From NCBI GenBank assembly GCA_014529385.2, contig CM043962.1, positions 48,682,598 through 48,746,597 of the forward strand: a stretch of DNA of 64,000 bases, written 5' to 3'. The stretch comes from Adiantum capillus-veneris. Taxonomy: Eukaryota > Streptophyta > Polypodiopsida > Polypodiales > Pteridaceae. Made by a program: the position numbers and the translations under genes. Positions within the stretch are counted from its first letter, which is position 1, and the number at the start of each line of letters is the position of its first letter. This document shows positions 47,468 to 58,364 of the stretch, in pieces. The notes under the pieces are model-generated. The model was not told the origin of the DNA and ran no database searches. It worked only from the letters and a program-made list of their open reading frames with translations.

Positions 47468-48000
47468 CTACTTTTTGGAGGATGGTAATCCTTCAGGTAG
47501 GACACCTATTAACAGAAAATCCATCTCCTTTGATAACACTTCTCTCCCATGATATAAAGAGGCATTTGCCTTCAGCACAAACACACAAGTGATCATTTCT
47601 TGGGCAACATCATGAGCTTCTTCATTCTGAGACCTCTCAATATGTTGCAAACTCCATGCTTCAAACTTTTTGAGCAACGATTTCACCTTGAAGCATAAAT
47701 TCTTCACTTTAGGATTCTTACTCTTCCATACTCCCAATACTTGCTTCACGACCAACAAGGCATCTCCTTTGATCTGCAAACGTCTATCCCGATTGTAAGC
47801 AAATGTGCAAACCATCTTCAAGAGCCATGTACTCTACTTCATTGTTACTTTTTGCATCAAGTTTCAGTCCTTGCTTCCTTACAAGTTTTCCTTGTGCATC
47901 ATAAATGAAAATGCCGCCTGAAGCAACATCATGACTTCTTCGATAAGAACCATCAAAGTATAACAGTGAAGTAACAGAGATGGCAAGAGTCTCAACTTTC
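47468..48000 (-). pseudogene. F second RNase H (archaeal-type)
   Basis: Across two frames the sequence reads LYFDGSYRRSHDVASGGIFI, NNEVEYMALEDGLHI, IKGDALLVVKQVLG and HIERSQNEEAHDVAQEM. The order D-E-D-D/H and the GG near the start match the additional RNase H found between RT-RNase H and integrase in plant Tat-lineage gypsy elements. A frameshift near 47800 separates the halves. Upstream lies the normal, decayed retroviral RNase H. Confidence 0.85.
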
Positions 48001-48700
48001 TTCTTTCGCACCACCTCTTCTTTAACCAAAACAAGAGTGTCTTTATAAGTGAGTAAATCTGCCAAGGTAGCCCGAGTACTCTCTTCCATCAAAAAGGTGA
48101 ACTGAAACTCCTGAAGTTCAATAACCCATCTCATCACTATTTTTGATATATATGAATTATTGAACAAATGGGGAAGCAATGAATAACTGGTGAGAAAGGT
48201 GAATGACTTTTGCAGTAAGTAGTGTCTAAATCGTCTGCAAGCATAAACCATACTGGTCAACACCAATTCAATTTCAAAAAAGTCTCTTTCATGAGGAGTT
48301 TTCACTCTGATAGCATAATGAACAAGCTTCATATATTGAGATTCCTTCCCCTTTTGCAGTAACATGGCCCCAATAGCATCATCGCCCACTGATGGGTTAA
48401 CATAAAGCTCTTTTTTCCAATCAGGAGCTTGCATAACGGGTAGTGTACTCAAAACCTCTTTGATCTGTCAAAAACATCGTCATAGTGACGAGACCGCTCC
48501 AAGGGATCATTTTTAACTGCTTGCTGCATTGGATACAATAGTTGTGATGCCAAAGGTATGAAACGAGACATATATTTAACCTTCTGTATGAAAGTGGCCA
48601 ACTATCTGGTATCTTTTGAAGATGAGAATAACAACAAAGCCTCCACTTTCTCTGGATCCGCTTCAATCCCATTTTCTGAAATCACATGTCCAAGGATCTT
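48001..48700 (-). pseudogene. F first RNase H and RT C-terminus, decayed
   Basis: The frame ending at 48452 reads DWKKELYVNPSVGDDAIGAM, HERDFFEIELVL, FTFLTSYSLL and VMRWVIELQEFQF, matching gypsy RNase H. The Asp expected in T-D-H is Ser (LTSYS). 48421-48672 gives the RT connection region in broken frames. Confidence 0.82.
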
Positions 48701-49330
48701 CATCCGTGGCTATGCCAAATGACATTTCTTAAGGTTCAATTGACCCCGCATTCATCATACCTTACAAAAGTCATTTCAAGCTTTTGAACATGCTCTTCCT
48801 TTGACAAACTTCCCAAGAAACGAGGTAAAGACCCAATCCACTTTTCTTTCAAAGGCTCCAGGCCTATTTGTCAATCCAAAAGGAAAGCAACAGAAGCAAA
48901 AACAACCCCATGGCGTAATAAAAGTAGTCTTTTTCCGGTCTTCACGAACAAGGATAAGCTGAAAACATCCTGAATAACCATCACAGACACTGTACCTTTC
49001 AAAGCCAGCCACTGCATCTAAAAGTTGATCAATGAAAGACAAAGGGTAAGAATCTTTCTTGGTCACTGCATTTAAGGGCTTGTAATCAACGCAAACTCTC
49101 CAATCTTTCTTTGGAGTGACTACTACAGGGCTCATCCATTCAGTATTATCCACTGGCACACTGAACCCTGCATCCAAAAGCTTATCCACTTCTTCCTTTA
49201 AAGCATTCATTTGCTTCTTACCCATCCTTCTTAATTTCTGCCTTATTGGCTTTGCCTTTTCAACTAAGTCAATCTTCACAGCATCTCCAACAAAACCCCT
49301 TATTTCCTGGTATGAAGTGATTCAAAGATC
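48701..49330 (-). pseudogene. F reverse transcriptase, catalytic box deleted
   Basis: 48776-49279 reads MKIDLVEKAKPIRQK, WRVCVDYKPLNAVTKKDSYP, YSVCDGYSGCFQ, TPWGCFCFCCFPFGLTN and GAFERKVDWVF. It then passes from FLGKFV straight into sequence that in another frame reads KEEHVQKLEMTF. The segment with the F-x-D-D box between these is missing. The element cannot copy itself. Confidence 0.9.
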
Positions 49331-50100
49331 TGGAAACCTATCCAACATTGTTAGATACTCTCTTTTTTCTCCCTGTGTCAAATCAGTGCTCAGCATATTT
49401 TGAATCAACTCTTTCTTCACTGGGGCAATTCCTGTTTAGGCTGCATCAATTCCTCAAGTTGCTCCAAACGGCTTGAAGCATTTATATTCTCTGACACTTG
49501 CAACATTTCACCCACTTCCCTTTTCTTCTCGTCCAACAACAAAAATGAAACTTCACCCTCATCACTGGAACTGGAAGCAGAGCTACTTTCTAAATCTTCA
49601 GAACTGTCTTCGTTGGTAACTTCGGATTCATCATTCTCACTCACATCTTCTAGTGCCATAGGTTGCTTGGTAGTCATATCAAACACCCTCATTTCACCCT
49701 TCTTGCCATACACAGATTGTGCCCTTGCCCCAATCTTGCACAGCACCAACAGCTCTCAACCAAGGTCGCCCCAAAATGAGAGGAAAAGCTCTTAGGCCAG
49801 CTAGCATAACATGAAAGTTTACTATAACCTTCACGTTAAAGATTTCAACTTCCAAATTTTTAATCATCCCCAAACACTTCACTTTGGCATGGTTTGCTAG
49901 TCGAATCCGAAACCCAGAGCTTCCGCATGTAATGAGACCCACTCTCTCGACACATGCTGCCATGAAACTGTGGGAACTCGTCCGCTATGTTTGATTGCCA
50001 CAAAAACACTTATATCTGACGTCGAAAGCTCAAGGGATGTCAATGGATCGCTCAAGTACCTAATCAACCTCACATTGGGTAACCCGGCCCCCAATGCTTG
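49331..50100 (-). pseudogene. F protease region and acidic spacer
   Basis: 49694-49963 contains FPLILGRPWLRAVGAV, the C-terminal motif of a retrotransposon protease. The N-terminal active-site loop is in another frame and not clear. 49417-49749 is a Glu/Asp/Ser-rich spacer before RT. No gag is seen between here and the LTR at 50300, so F has lost it. Confidence 0.7.
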
Positions 50101-50299
50101 GCTTCACAAAACCTCATGACTCTCCAAAGGCTGCAATCCAATTATACGACCGCCTCAAGTGTTGTCCACAATTTGCACATACATAGGCGGTTGTCCATAA
50201 GGACCCACATCCTTTTACATTCTCTACCTGCAAAATAGACATATTTCACAAGAATTGGAGCATGGGAGCACTTGCTCCTCAGTGGGGACACCAAAACGA

Positions 50300-51938
50300 T
50301 GTTAGCGTGCAAACGACAAAAAAAACAAGTGCCTCTATAACCTTGCACAAGTCACACCGTTGGAAGGAAGAACTATTGCACGGCCGAAATCACCTGTGAT
50401 AAACACCTGTAGTGATTTATGAAAAACCCTTCAAGCATAGAACACACTCGAAATCAGGAGAAACCGAGGACATCATGATGAAGCTCGTCTTGAGGAGATA
50501 TCCGTAGAGTATCCATAGGCAAAAAAAGATGAGAAATGAAGAACTTATGGCCACTCAAACATGGAGGTGTCCTCTTTCTTGCTCAAAAATGAGCTCTCTG
50601 GAAGTTGTGCAGGTGTTGTAGCTATTAAAATGGAGGCCTTCTTATCTTTTATCCCCAAGAATTTTCTCTCTCTTCTTAGCCGACAAGTGGGGGCAAGTGG
50701 CCGGGGACCAAAAAAAGTGTCCAGGCACCTATCCAGGCTGGTGGGAACTCAAAAATGCGCTACCTCCCTCCCCATAAGCCCACAAGCCCCTCCATAGCCA
50801 AGCCTTATGAGCTCCTTTCACTTAATACACCCATAATAGGCTCCCCCTTTAGGCTATATACCCCTCACTCTCCACTTTTCCCTTCCCATGTGGGATAATC
50901 CCCCGCCACATGGAACTTCCTCCTCAAGCTTCCCAACTCCCTCATGCCCAAAAATTTCCATATTTTTCCCAAAACAAGAGCCCTTCTCGAGCAACTTTCC
51001 CAAAGCATAACTTGCTGCTCTGGTCACCAAATGACACACCGTAACACACATCATCTCGGCTACATCTAGAATTCTTAAACCTCAGCATTTCTAATTCCAA
51101 TCATCAAGTTGGCCCAGTTGCCCTTGTCGCATGCACCTGCAATCACCTTCTAAGTTGAGACAGCCCACTCCGGATACCCATACTGATGATGTACAAGTCC
51201 GATTCACGAGCTATAAAGCACGGCTAGAAATACTTAGGAGAAATTACCAAAATACCCCTCTAATTTTTGGAAATTCCTAAACTACCCCTCAAATTTCAAA
51301 ATTCCCAAAATACCCTTTTACCTATTTTGGTCAGATTGTTCAAGATTTTCTAATCTTTATTCCTTTTTGACAACTGAGATCCATTTTTGAGTGCTTAGCA
51401 TGTAATTTGTCACAAATTCCTTCCCAAAAAAAGGCGATTATGTCTAAAAATAATGTATCTATTCATCTTCAAAGCCTACATAACTAACTCAAATTCTAGT
51501 TTTAGCATCTCGTGTCGATAGACACTCACTCTTCTTATGAAAAGCTACATTAAAAAATTATCTTTAGAGAAATTTTATCTTAAGACTGGGGGTATTTTGG
51601 AAATTTTGGAAAATTTGAAGGGCAGTTTGGGAATTTATGGCAAAATATTGGAGGTTCTTTGGGAATTTTTCAAATTTGAGGGGTATTTTGGGAACTTCCA
51701 TAAATTAGACGGGTATTTTGGTAATTTTCCCAAATACTTATTAAAAACCATGTTTTGGAGACTCGAACAACTCAAAAAATCACCACACAAGCCTGGCAAA
51801 ATCACACCTTTGTACATGAATTTTTACAGGGCCACTTCCAACACTTGCAAGGCTACGTACACATATATACACGAGGCTAGTGCGCAAGCTTTTTGGCATG
51901 ACTTAGTGACTTTATACTCGTCCAAAAAATGTCTGACA
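50300..51938 (-). repeat. F 5' LTR (right), carrying a MITE
   Basis: Plus-strand ends are TGTTAGCGTGCAAACG and ATGTCTGACA. Without the MITE it is about 1.14 kb; it lacks about 93 bp present in the left LTR near 39330-39420. The internal flank (ATCGTTTTGGTG) has no clear primer-binding site. Confidence 0.88.
51237..51731. mobile_element. Mutator-type MITE, 495 bp, 9-bp target duplication
   Basis: AAATACTTA flanks both sides (51228-51236 and 51732-51740). The left F LTR keeps the empty site (AAATACTTATTAAAAACC). The ends are inverted repeats of 40 or more bases: GGAGAAATTACCAAAATACC on the left and the complement of GGTATTTTGGTAATTTTCCC on the right. Length, 9-bp duplication and lack of coding sequence fit a non-autonomous MULE. 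Confidence 0.92.
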
Positions 51939-52424
51939 ACGTTTACGGTGCAGATTGCTACATCTAGCCTTGGCCTTCTTGAAGTTTTACACAGCTTAGC
52001 CACCAAGCCACATTGGGTTGCAAGTTCATACATTGACAAGCTTCCAATCATTCTCAGGACGGTTCCTAGGCTTCTCCATTTTCTCCACATGATTTGACTA
52101 TAGACATCAGAGATCCTATTGGACAGGACACTTGCAAGTCTATTGGCACTTCTTTCACGACAAGGAGTTGTTTTCACACTCAGTTCGAGACCTTCACGCA
52201 GTATCTTCACCTTGTATCGGCGGAGTACATCAGTTTACTACACTACTCGTGACGGCACTTTACTACAGAGATTTCTTGGCGGTCATGACACCCCAGACTC
52301 TTGCTACACTAGCGGAGCTCGTCGGAGTATTGTCCTTCAATGGACATTGCAGCAGACATATTCATCATTTGCCTCACATCTTCGGCTTCGCGCGGTTTGT
52401 TCAGCATCACGTGTTGAGAGGGGG
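51939..52424 (+). other. E internal region, last part, and polypurine tract
   Basis: It continues the decayed E sequence from 38933 (for example a TTTACGGTGCAG segment resembling the repeat near 38715). Frames of about 100-126 codons have no domain. It ends with TGAGAGGGGG (52415-52424) against the LTR. Confidence 0.5.
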
Positions 52425-52757
52425 TGTTAGACTTACACCACTCTGCTGCTTCACAGGTCTGGGGTATACTTGTACGGCTAGTATGTCTCCGGGCTGGCCA
52501 CCCATAGACTAGGTTATACCTGGTTTGGCCACCTGAGTTTCAGGCCGGTCGCCCATTTTGTCCGGCGTCCCCATATATTTCCATATATCATTTTTTTGTG
52601 GGTCGTGGAGATTCTTATCAAACCTTGCCCTACCTGCCCTTGGGCACCTATTTATGGGACAAAGGGGGTACCGACTTCCACATCTCATCTCACAGAGAAC
52701 ACACATCTGATTGTATTGAGGGTCTTCTAGTCATGGTAGTCATGGGGACCTGATCGC
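52425..52757 (+). repeat. E 3' LTR, inner part
   Basis: It begins TGTTAGACTTACACC and follows the 5' LTR to GATCGC, where the C array starts. The remainder lies inverted at 23805-23893. Confidence 0.9.
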
Positions 52758-53087
52758 TGTCACAAGACGGGCACCACGTGCCAATAGAAAAGAACAGACT
52801 GAACAGACTTTTAGCACTTCAATAACAACTCAACTGAGAGAGAGAGAGAGAAAGAGAGACGACACGCGACACGGAGTGGCGGAATTCCACCCCAGATAGT
52901 AATGGCCCTAAACCTTGGAGCCCCTTTCGGTATTTCTTTAAATTGCATCAACACAGTACAAGCCGGTACTCCAGACTCTGCACCTTCTCAAGGAAGCATG
53001 CCAGGGAATGAGCCCATGGCCTCATATTTAAAGGCCCTAGGCTCCAAAAGCAGTTTACATGAAAAGCCTTCAAACTCAAAAGCTTCT

Positions 53088-53531
53088 TGTAAGGATTCTA
53101 GGTGCTAATCCTTAATTAAGTACTTAAACTCATGATTAAGACTTAAGAAACGTGAACTGAACTTAGAAACAAGACTCAGAAGACTTTGTGTTTAATTGAT
53201 TGAATGACTTGTTGAAAACTCAGTACAATAGGCTCCTTATATAGGAGACGAATAGACAAAAATGAAAAGACACATCTCCTGGTGAAGAGACATGAATTTA
53301 GACGTAAAGACACATCCTTTCGGCGAAGAGCTGCAACTATTGGGCGAAGAGTCGCACCCGTAGAGCGAAGGGGTGTGAACAGTCATCGAAGGAGTATGGC
53401 TTTTGGCGAAGAGGCACGTCTCTTGGGCGAAGGGGTGTGACCACCAAGCGTAGGGGTTCTGCTTGGCATGGCACTTCACATATCTGCATCAATGAGTAAG
53501 TATGTAATGTAACTAAGTCACAAACGTGACA
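53088..53531 (-). repeat. G 3' LTR
   Basis: 444 bp; plus-strand ends TGTAAGGATTCTAGG and CAAACGTGACA. The middle has about seven GGCGAAGAG/GCGAAGGGG words at irregular short spacing (53310-53440). Confidence 0.95.
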
Positions 53532-53545
53532 TTCCCTCCCTCTTT
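53532..53545 (-). promoter_or_regulatory. G polypurine tract
   Basis: The minus strand reads AAAGAGGGAGGGAA directly before the LTR start TGTCACG. Confidence 0.92.
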
Positions 53546-53554
53546 AAATAAAAC

Positions 53555-54892
53555 CTAGGGTAGTTGAAGAACACTCCTGGAGAAGGAAATGTATTGTTGT
53601 TGTGCTTCTGCATCCAAAGCTCTTTCTGTTAAGTCCCACGTCATGGCATTGTTATTGACCATGACTATTTTCCCAAACTGAAAATTGATCATATCTACAA
53701 CTTGATAAGTGACTTTCTCAAAGTCTTTTGTAACTTGGAGCTTTGTCCAATAAAAGATTGAATCTGTATCTGCTTCGAGTGAAATTAGTGGTAAATTGAC
53801 TTGAGTTTTCTGTTGAGTGATGACCACTGGTTGGAAATCTGTAAGGTATTCCATTGGTTTGTCTAGAAGGGATGTCGTAGACTGAGACAGAGTAGGGTTT
53901 GGAGGTATATCCATCTGTAAAGGTTTATCTGTGGAACAAGCTGTGTCCAAAGATTCAATTGCAGCGATTGAAGTCATGCTGCAAGACTCTGCATCTGTTT
54001 TGTCCTTTGCACCACTAAAGGTAAGGACAGGAGTCTTCGAGTTTGAAGAATTATCATTCACCATAGCATTTGGTATCTATTTAGAGACAAAGACTATATT
54101 TTGCAAGGGCAGTGGCGAGGCGAATTTTCCTGCCTGGATCACGGCCATAGAAGTGGTTATGTGCTTGTTGGTTGTCGCACAAGAACTGGAATCTTCTGAA
54201 TCTTCAGCTTTCTCAGCGGGTATTAAGGCTTCCAATTGAGAAGGGGGAGGTCGAGGAAGTTATTGCCTCTTAGACCTCTGAAGGATCCTCTTGCACAAGG
54301 AAAGGATCAATAAATCTTCAACTTTACCACCATCAGATAAGAAAGACTTAAATGTAGGGCATGGCTCGCGAGGGGGAACTTGTCCAGCGTCGCGGCATTC
54401 ACGACCGACTACTCGACTAGGGTCGGATATATGTGCCACTAAGTAAGCCCATCTGGATATCACTGGTGATCCTTTGGAAGCTTCATATTGCTGCTTTTGT
54501 TGCTGATGATTCGAATAAGAAGTTCGTTGCTTAGAACAGTAGCATTTCCAAGAATATTCATGTTGAGACTTTTGTTGCTCGCCCGAAGGTACTTTGTATC
54601 CAATTGTCTCTGAGAAACCATGCTTTGGGTGAGAAAATTTGAGTTCCGAAGGCTTTTGTTTGAGTGGTTCTTTCTGGTCGACCACTGAAGCATCGGAAGA
54701 AGATGGCAGATAAGCAGCATGAATAGTCCGAGAAGTAGTAGTATGACTCCGTGAGGAGGTTTGCGTCTGCATCTGCTCCAAGCGAGTGTGAAGTGATGCG
54801 AGGCTCGTGGAAAGTGTTGCCATTTGCTCTTTAAGAACTGCTGTCGGGTCCTTAGGTGGAATAGATTTCTTGCCATCTTGTGATTCGGCCAT
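53555..54892 (-). pseudogene. G gag-like protein, one frame with two nonsense codons
   Basis: From the ATG at 54892 one frame runs about 445 codons, interrupted by TAA (54260-54262) and TAG (54077-54079). The N-terminus (KEQMATLSTSLASLHTRL, near residue 20) matches the family A gag. The rest is not recognisable: no capsid WW motif, no zinc knuckle and no protease loop. The C-terminal 170 codons are Ser/Thr-rich and then hydrophobic (TDSIFYWTKLQVTKDFEKV). It may be a replaced or captured coding segment. Confidence 0.65.
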
Positions 54893-56021
54893 GCCGACTA
54901 TTCAGCGAAAGTAACTGTTTCTCTGAATAAGCTTAAGAACTAATACTTCGAAAGCGGAAACTGCGTCTGGACAAGTTTCAGCTTTGGAGTCGGGGAATCG
55001 AGAATAATGATAACCTCCAGCTTGGGTAGGGTGAATCCGGAATAACAAGAATCTCGTGAAGGGAACAAATTTGCCACAGTTTGCTTGCGAGAACTTTATC
55101 TATGTAGAAGAGATAGGGTACCGGAATGTCGAAGTCCTTGTCCATGGTAGAGGGGAGCCCCATACGTGCAAGGAGCCAGTGGCGAGGGCTATGCGGGAAG
55201 AGAACACACGAGGAATACGGTTGCCCACATGGAAAAAACCACATTGTTGTCCCATTTTCTTTTAATATAACTCTTAGTGAGTTCACATTGGGTAAGTTTA
55301 GAGGTGATCACTTAAAAGGTGTGTCCACATGGGCTTTAAAAATTTGGGGTTGGCTGGTCAATTTAAATGAAAACCTTTGGGCTGAGTTTTTTTAAAGTAT
55401 TACGTTGCTGGAGTTGTACATAAAAGGCTTGCGCTGCTTAAACGGCTGGCACTGCTCGTTTTAGACATTGCACGCTGCTGAGGTTTAATGTATAAGAAAG
55501 GGCAGCGAAGAGGCATGCCAGCGAAAGGTCACAAGGGGTAGCCAGCGAAAGGGCAAGGGCAGCCAGCGAAGAGGTGTAAAGGCAGCCAGCGAAGGGGTTT
55601 TTTTCAGCCCAATGATTCAGAAATTGCAGCCAGCGCTTGCAGAAGTCAGCCCAGCATTTGCAAAATTCAGGCCTGCATTTTCATAATTCAGCCCTTCGGG
55701 TTGTGTGGGGATTCGGGAAGAGTGCCGCGAAGGGGCACATCACCTTGGGTAAAAGTGCGAGCAAGGGAGAGGTGGGTGCCCTTCTGCCGGGTCAATGCCC
55801 TTTCGCATGAAAGGTGCACGAAATTCTCCGGGTACACCGCGCACACACATCTTTGTTTTGTCTCTACCTGTAGAATTGGAATAGAAAAAATTCAAGTTAC
55901 CTCATGCTCGTATGCACATGTGTACCACCTTTCTTCTGCTTCCATGCAACTCCTGGAAGGGCGGGAGAGGGTAGCGGCAATGGTGAAAGGCTCACAACCT
56001 TCGGGTCCCGGCAATAAATTT
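54893..56021 (-). other. G leader with GCGAAG repeats
   Basis: A 1.1-kb untranslated leader. At 55500-55600 CAGCGAAGAGG/CAGCGAAAGG units recur at least five times, then CAGCCCA-GCATTTGCA words follow to 55690. No convincing frame. Confidence 0.6.
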
Positions 56022-56033
56022 GCTTTGATACCA
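56022..56033 (-). promoter_or_regulatory. G primer-binding site
   Basis: The minus strand reads TGGTATCAAAGC, one mismatch to the tRNA-iMet site and the same variant as LTR-H. Confidence 0.9.
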
Positions 56034-56034
56034 C

Positions 56035-56479
56035 TGTAAGGATTCTAAGTGCTAATCCTTAATTAAGTACTTAAACTCATGATTAAGACTTAAGAAACGT
56101 GAACTGAACTTAGAAACAAGACTCAGAAGACTCTGTGTTTGATTGATTGAATGACTTGTTGAAAACTGAGTACAATAGGCTCCTTATATAGGAGACGAAT
56201 AGACACAAATGAAAAGACACGTCTCCTGGTGAAGAGACATGACTTCAGACGTAAAGACACATCCTTTCAGCGAAGAGCTGCAACCATTGGGCGAAGAGTC
56301 GCACTCGTAGAGCGAAGGGGTCTGACCAGTCGTCGAAGGAGTGTGGCTTTTGGCGAAGAGGCACGTCTCTTGGGCGAAGGGGTGTGACCATCCAAGCGTA
56401 GGGGTTCTGCTTGGCATGGCACTTCGCATATCTGCATCAATGAGTAAGTATGTAATGTAACTAAGTCACAAACGTGACA
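56035..56479 (-). repeat. G 5' LTR
   Basis: 445 bp; plus-strand ends TGTAAGGATTCTAAG and CAAACGTGACA, with the same GCGAAG words as the other copy. Confidence 0.95.
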
Positions 56480-56845
56480 CTTCTGGTCCAAAAACAATGC
56501 AAAAAAGCTGCCAACGTAAATCATGGAATTCCGTACAACTGCCACGTCAACAATCACCACAAGACGCGAAAATCCGTACAGTCTGCCACGTCATCATGTC
56601 AACGCCACATTCGGAACGTTTGTACAACTGCCATGTCATCAATTTTGGCGCAAGTCTTGTGGTGTGTCTGTGGGTCCTGCTTTATTTTTAATTCCTTTAT
56701 GTCACTCGGGCCCCATCATACGGGGTCCCCATAAGTTGGTAGGACTTCTTCTTCTGTTACTTGTTCTTCTTAGGGTTTAGTCCCTCTGCCGGGATCTGCA
56801 AGTTGGCTCCATTCTTCAGGGCTTGACACGTAGCAGTTTGTGACA

Positions 56846-58364
56846 TCTCCCTTCTTGAAAGAAAGTAATCATCCGCAATTACAGCATATCTGTAAAACAA
56901 CTAAAGTTAGCTTTAAAAAAATAATCCGAGGGTTATTCCGAGGAACAACCAGTTTGCTATTTTTTTGTTAAGGAGTTGGCTTCTCCTTTCGGCTCTTTTG
57001 ATCAAGGAGTTGGCTTCTCCTTTTGTCCAAATCGAACCTCTTGATATTCCGGCGTAGTAAAATTAGCCATCACACTGAGACCGCACTTTTCTTCCACGGG
57101 TGTCTTGATGCACTAAAATTACATACCCTGGCAATCTCATCCAATTAAGAATATTCAATGGTGGACACATCACAATGCAACACAAATGCTCACATATACA
57201 TGTTACAAGACATGAACATAAAGTCGCCGATGAACACTCCCCCCGCAAATAACCATCCACGTCCGGGCCATGAGCTATTCAATGACTCCCTCATCATTCC
57301 TCCCGCAAATAACCTACAAAGGTCCGGGGCATGGGATATAAAGGCCTTTTACAACCAAACACCCCTCATACCACAACTTACGTCGTTTGGAGATGCTGAG
57401 AGTAACCACTACTCAAACTTCTTAATACTCCCCCCGTAAATAACCACAAGGGTCCGAGTCATGAGTGAAAACAACTCTTTTCAATCATTCAATACTCCCC
57501 CCGCAAATAACCACAAGGGTCTGAACAAGCATATTCTCCAACATCATTTCTCAGTACTCCACCCGGGAGTAAAATCACCAATCATTGAAACCGGTATTAA
57601 AACCACAGTCAAACAATTCAAATCGGCACCAAGACAGTTCATACAGATACCATCCATTTCAAACAAATTTCAAACAGGATCACCAAACAAGTTTTCAAAC
57701 AAAACTCAAACTTAAAAAGCAATCTCGACATCAATCGAGCTTGAAAAGTCGACTAACTATCCTTCCATAAGTGTTAGGTTCCTTCCATAAGGTCCTAGTT
57801 GACCGCAGCATGGTCCATAAGCTCTTGGACAGACAGTGTTCCTGTGGCGGTGATGGTAGTCCCAAGATATAGCAGCCACACTGGACCTCCAAGGTTATCA
57901 ACTCGAGAAGAGACATCTATTGAGAGATGTCGAGAAATTTCAAGATATAATCTGCTAGGGTCTCCATGGCAAGCATTTCAGGATACCCCACTCTGCCAAA
58001 AGTTGCACTCTGAAGGAAGATGTCAGAAACCATATAACTTCGGGCAAAAATTTACTTGAAAGCTTGTCAAGTCCTTGGTAGTTATACATCAACATCTGCA
58101 TAGCACTACTTTTGGGAAAAATAGTGACTCGAAACAAATCTTGGATCCTTCCCTTGCAAGTGATCTTTTTGGCTTATGCCCTATAAGACATGAGCGGTAA
58201 AGACGGGAGCGCACCCGATGCACGATGTATGAAGGGTGGGAGTGACTAATAGGTCCGGGGTCGTGACCCGAAGATACTCCAAATGAAATTCCAGTAGCTC
58301 TGTCTGCTCTTTTGTAGGACTAGTATGCTTTCAAAGAAGCACACGTCTGATGCTCTGATACCAT
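56846..58364 (-). other. C internal region 3 (flipped), non-autonomous
   Basis: It has a polypurine tract at 56846-56858 and a primer-binding site at 58352-58363 (TGGTATCAGAGC on the minus strand). The short conserved frame (RVGYPEMLAMETLADYILKF) lies near 57915-58005. Four CCCCCCGCAAATAACC motifs occur at 57238-57515. No enzyme is encoded. Confidence 0.85.

Larger units (their letters stand above)
53088..56479 (-). mobile_element. G: complete non-autonomous LTR element, target duplication CTTCT
   Basis: LTRs are 53088-53531 and 56035-56479. CTTCT occurs on both sides (53083-53087 and 56480-56484) and joins into the uninterrupted C LTR sequence. The primer-binding site and polypurine tract are in the right places for a minus-strand element. 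It has no protease, RT or integrase. I count about 16 substitutions and one 1-bp indel between the LTRs (about 96 percent identity). Confidence 0.95.
52758..56845 (-). repeat. C array LTR 4 (flipped), split by element G
   Basis: Plus-strand ends are TGTCACAAGACGGG and GTAGCAGTTTGTGACA. Without G it is about 691 bp. The left flank ATCGC (complement GCGAT) nearly matches GTGAT at 23889. It is the terminal LTR of the C array. Confidence 0.9.
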
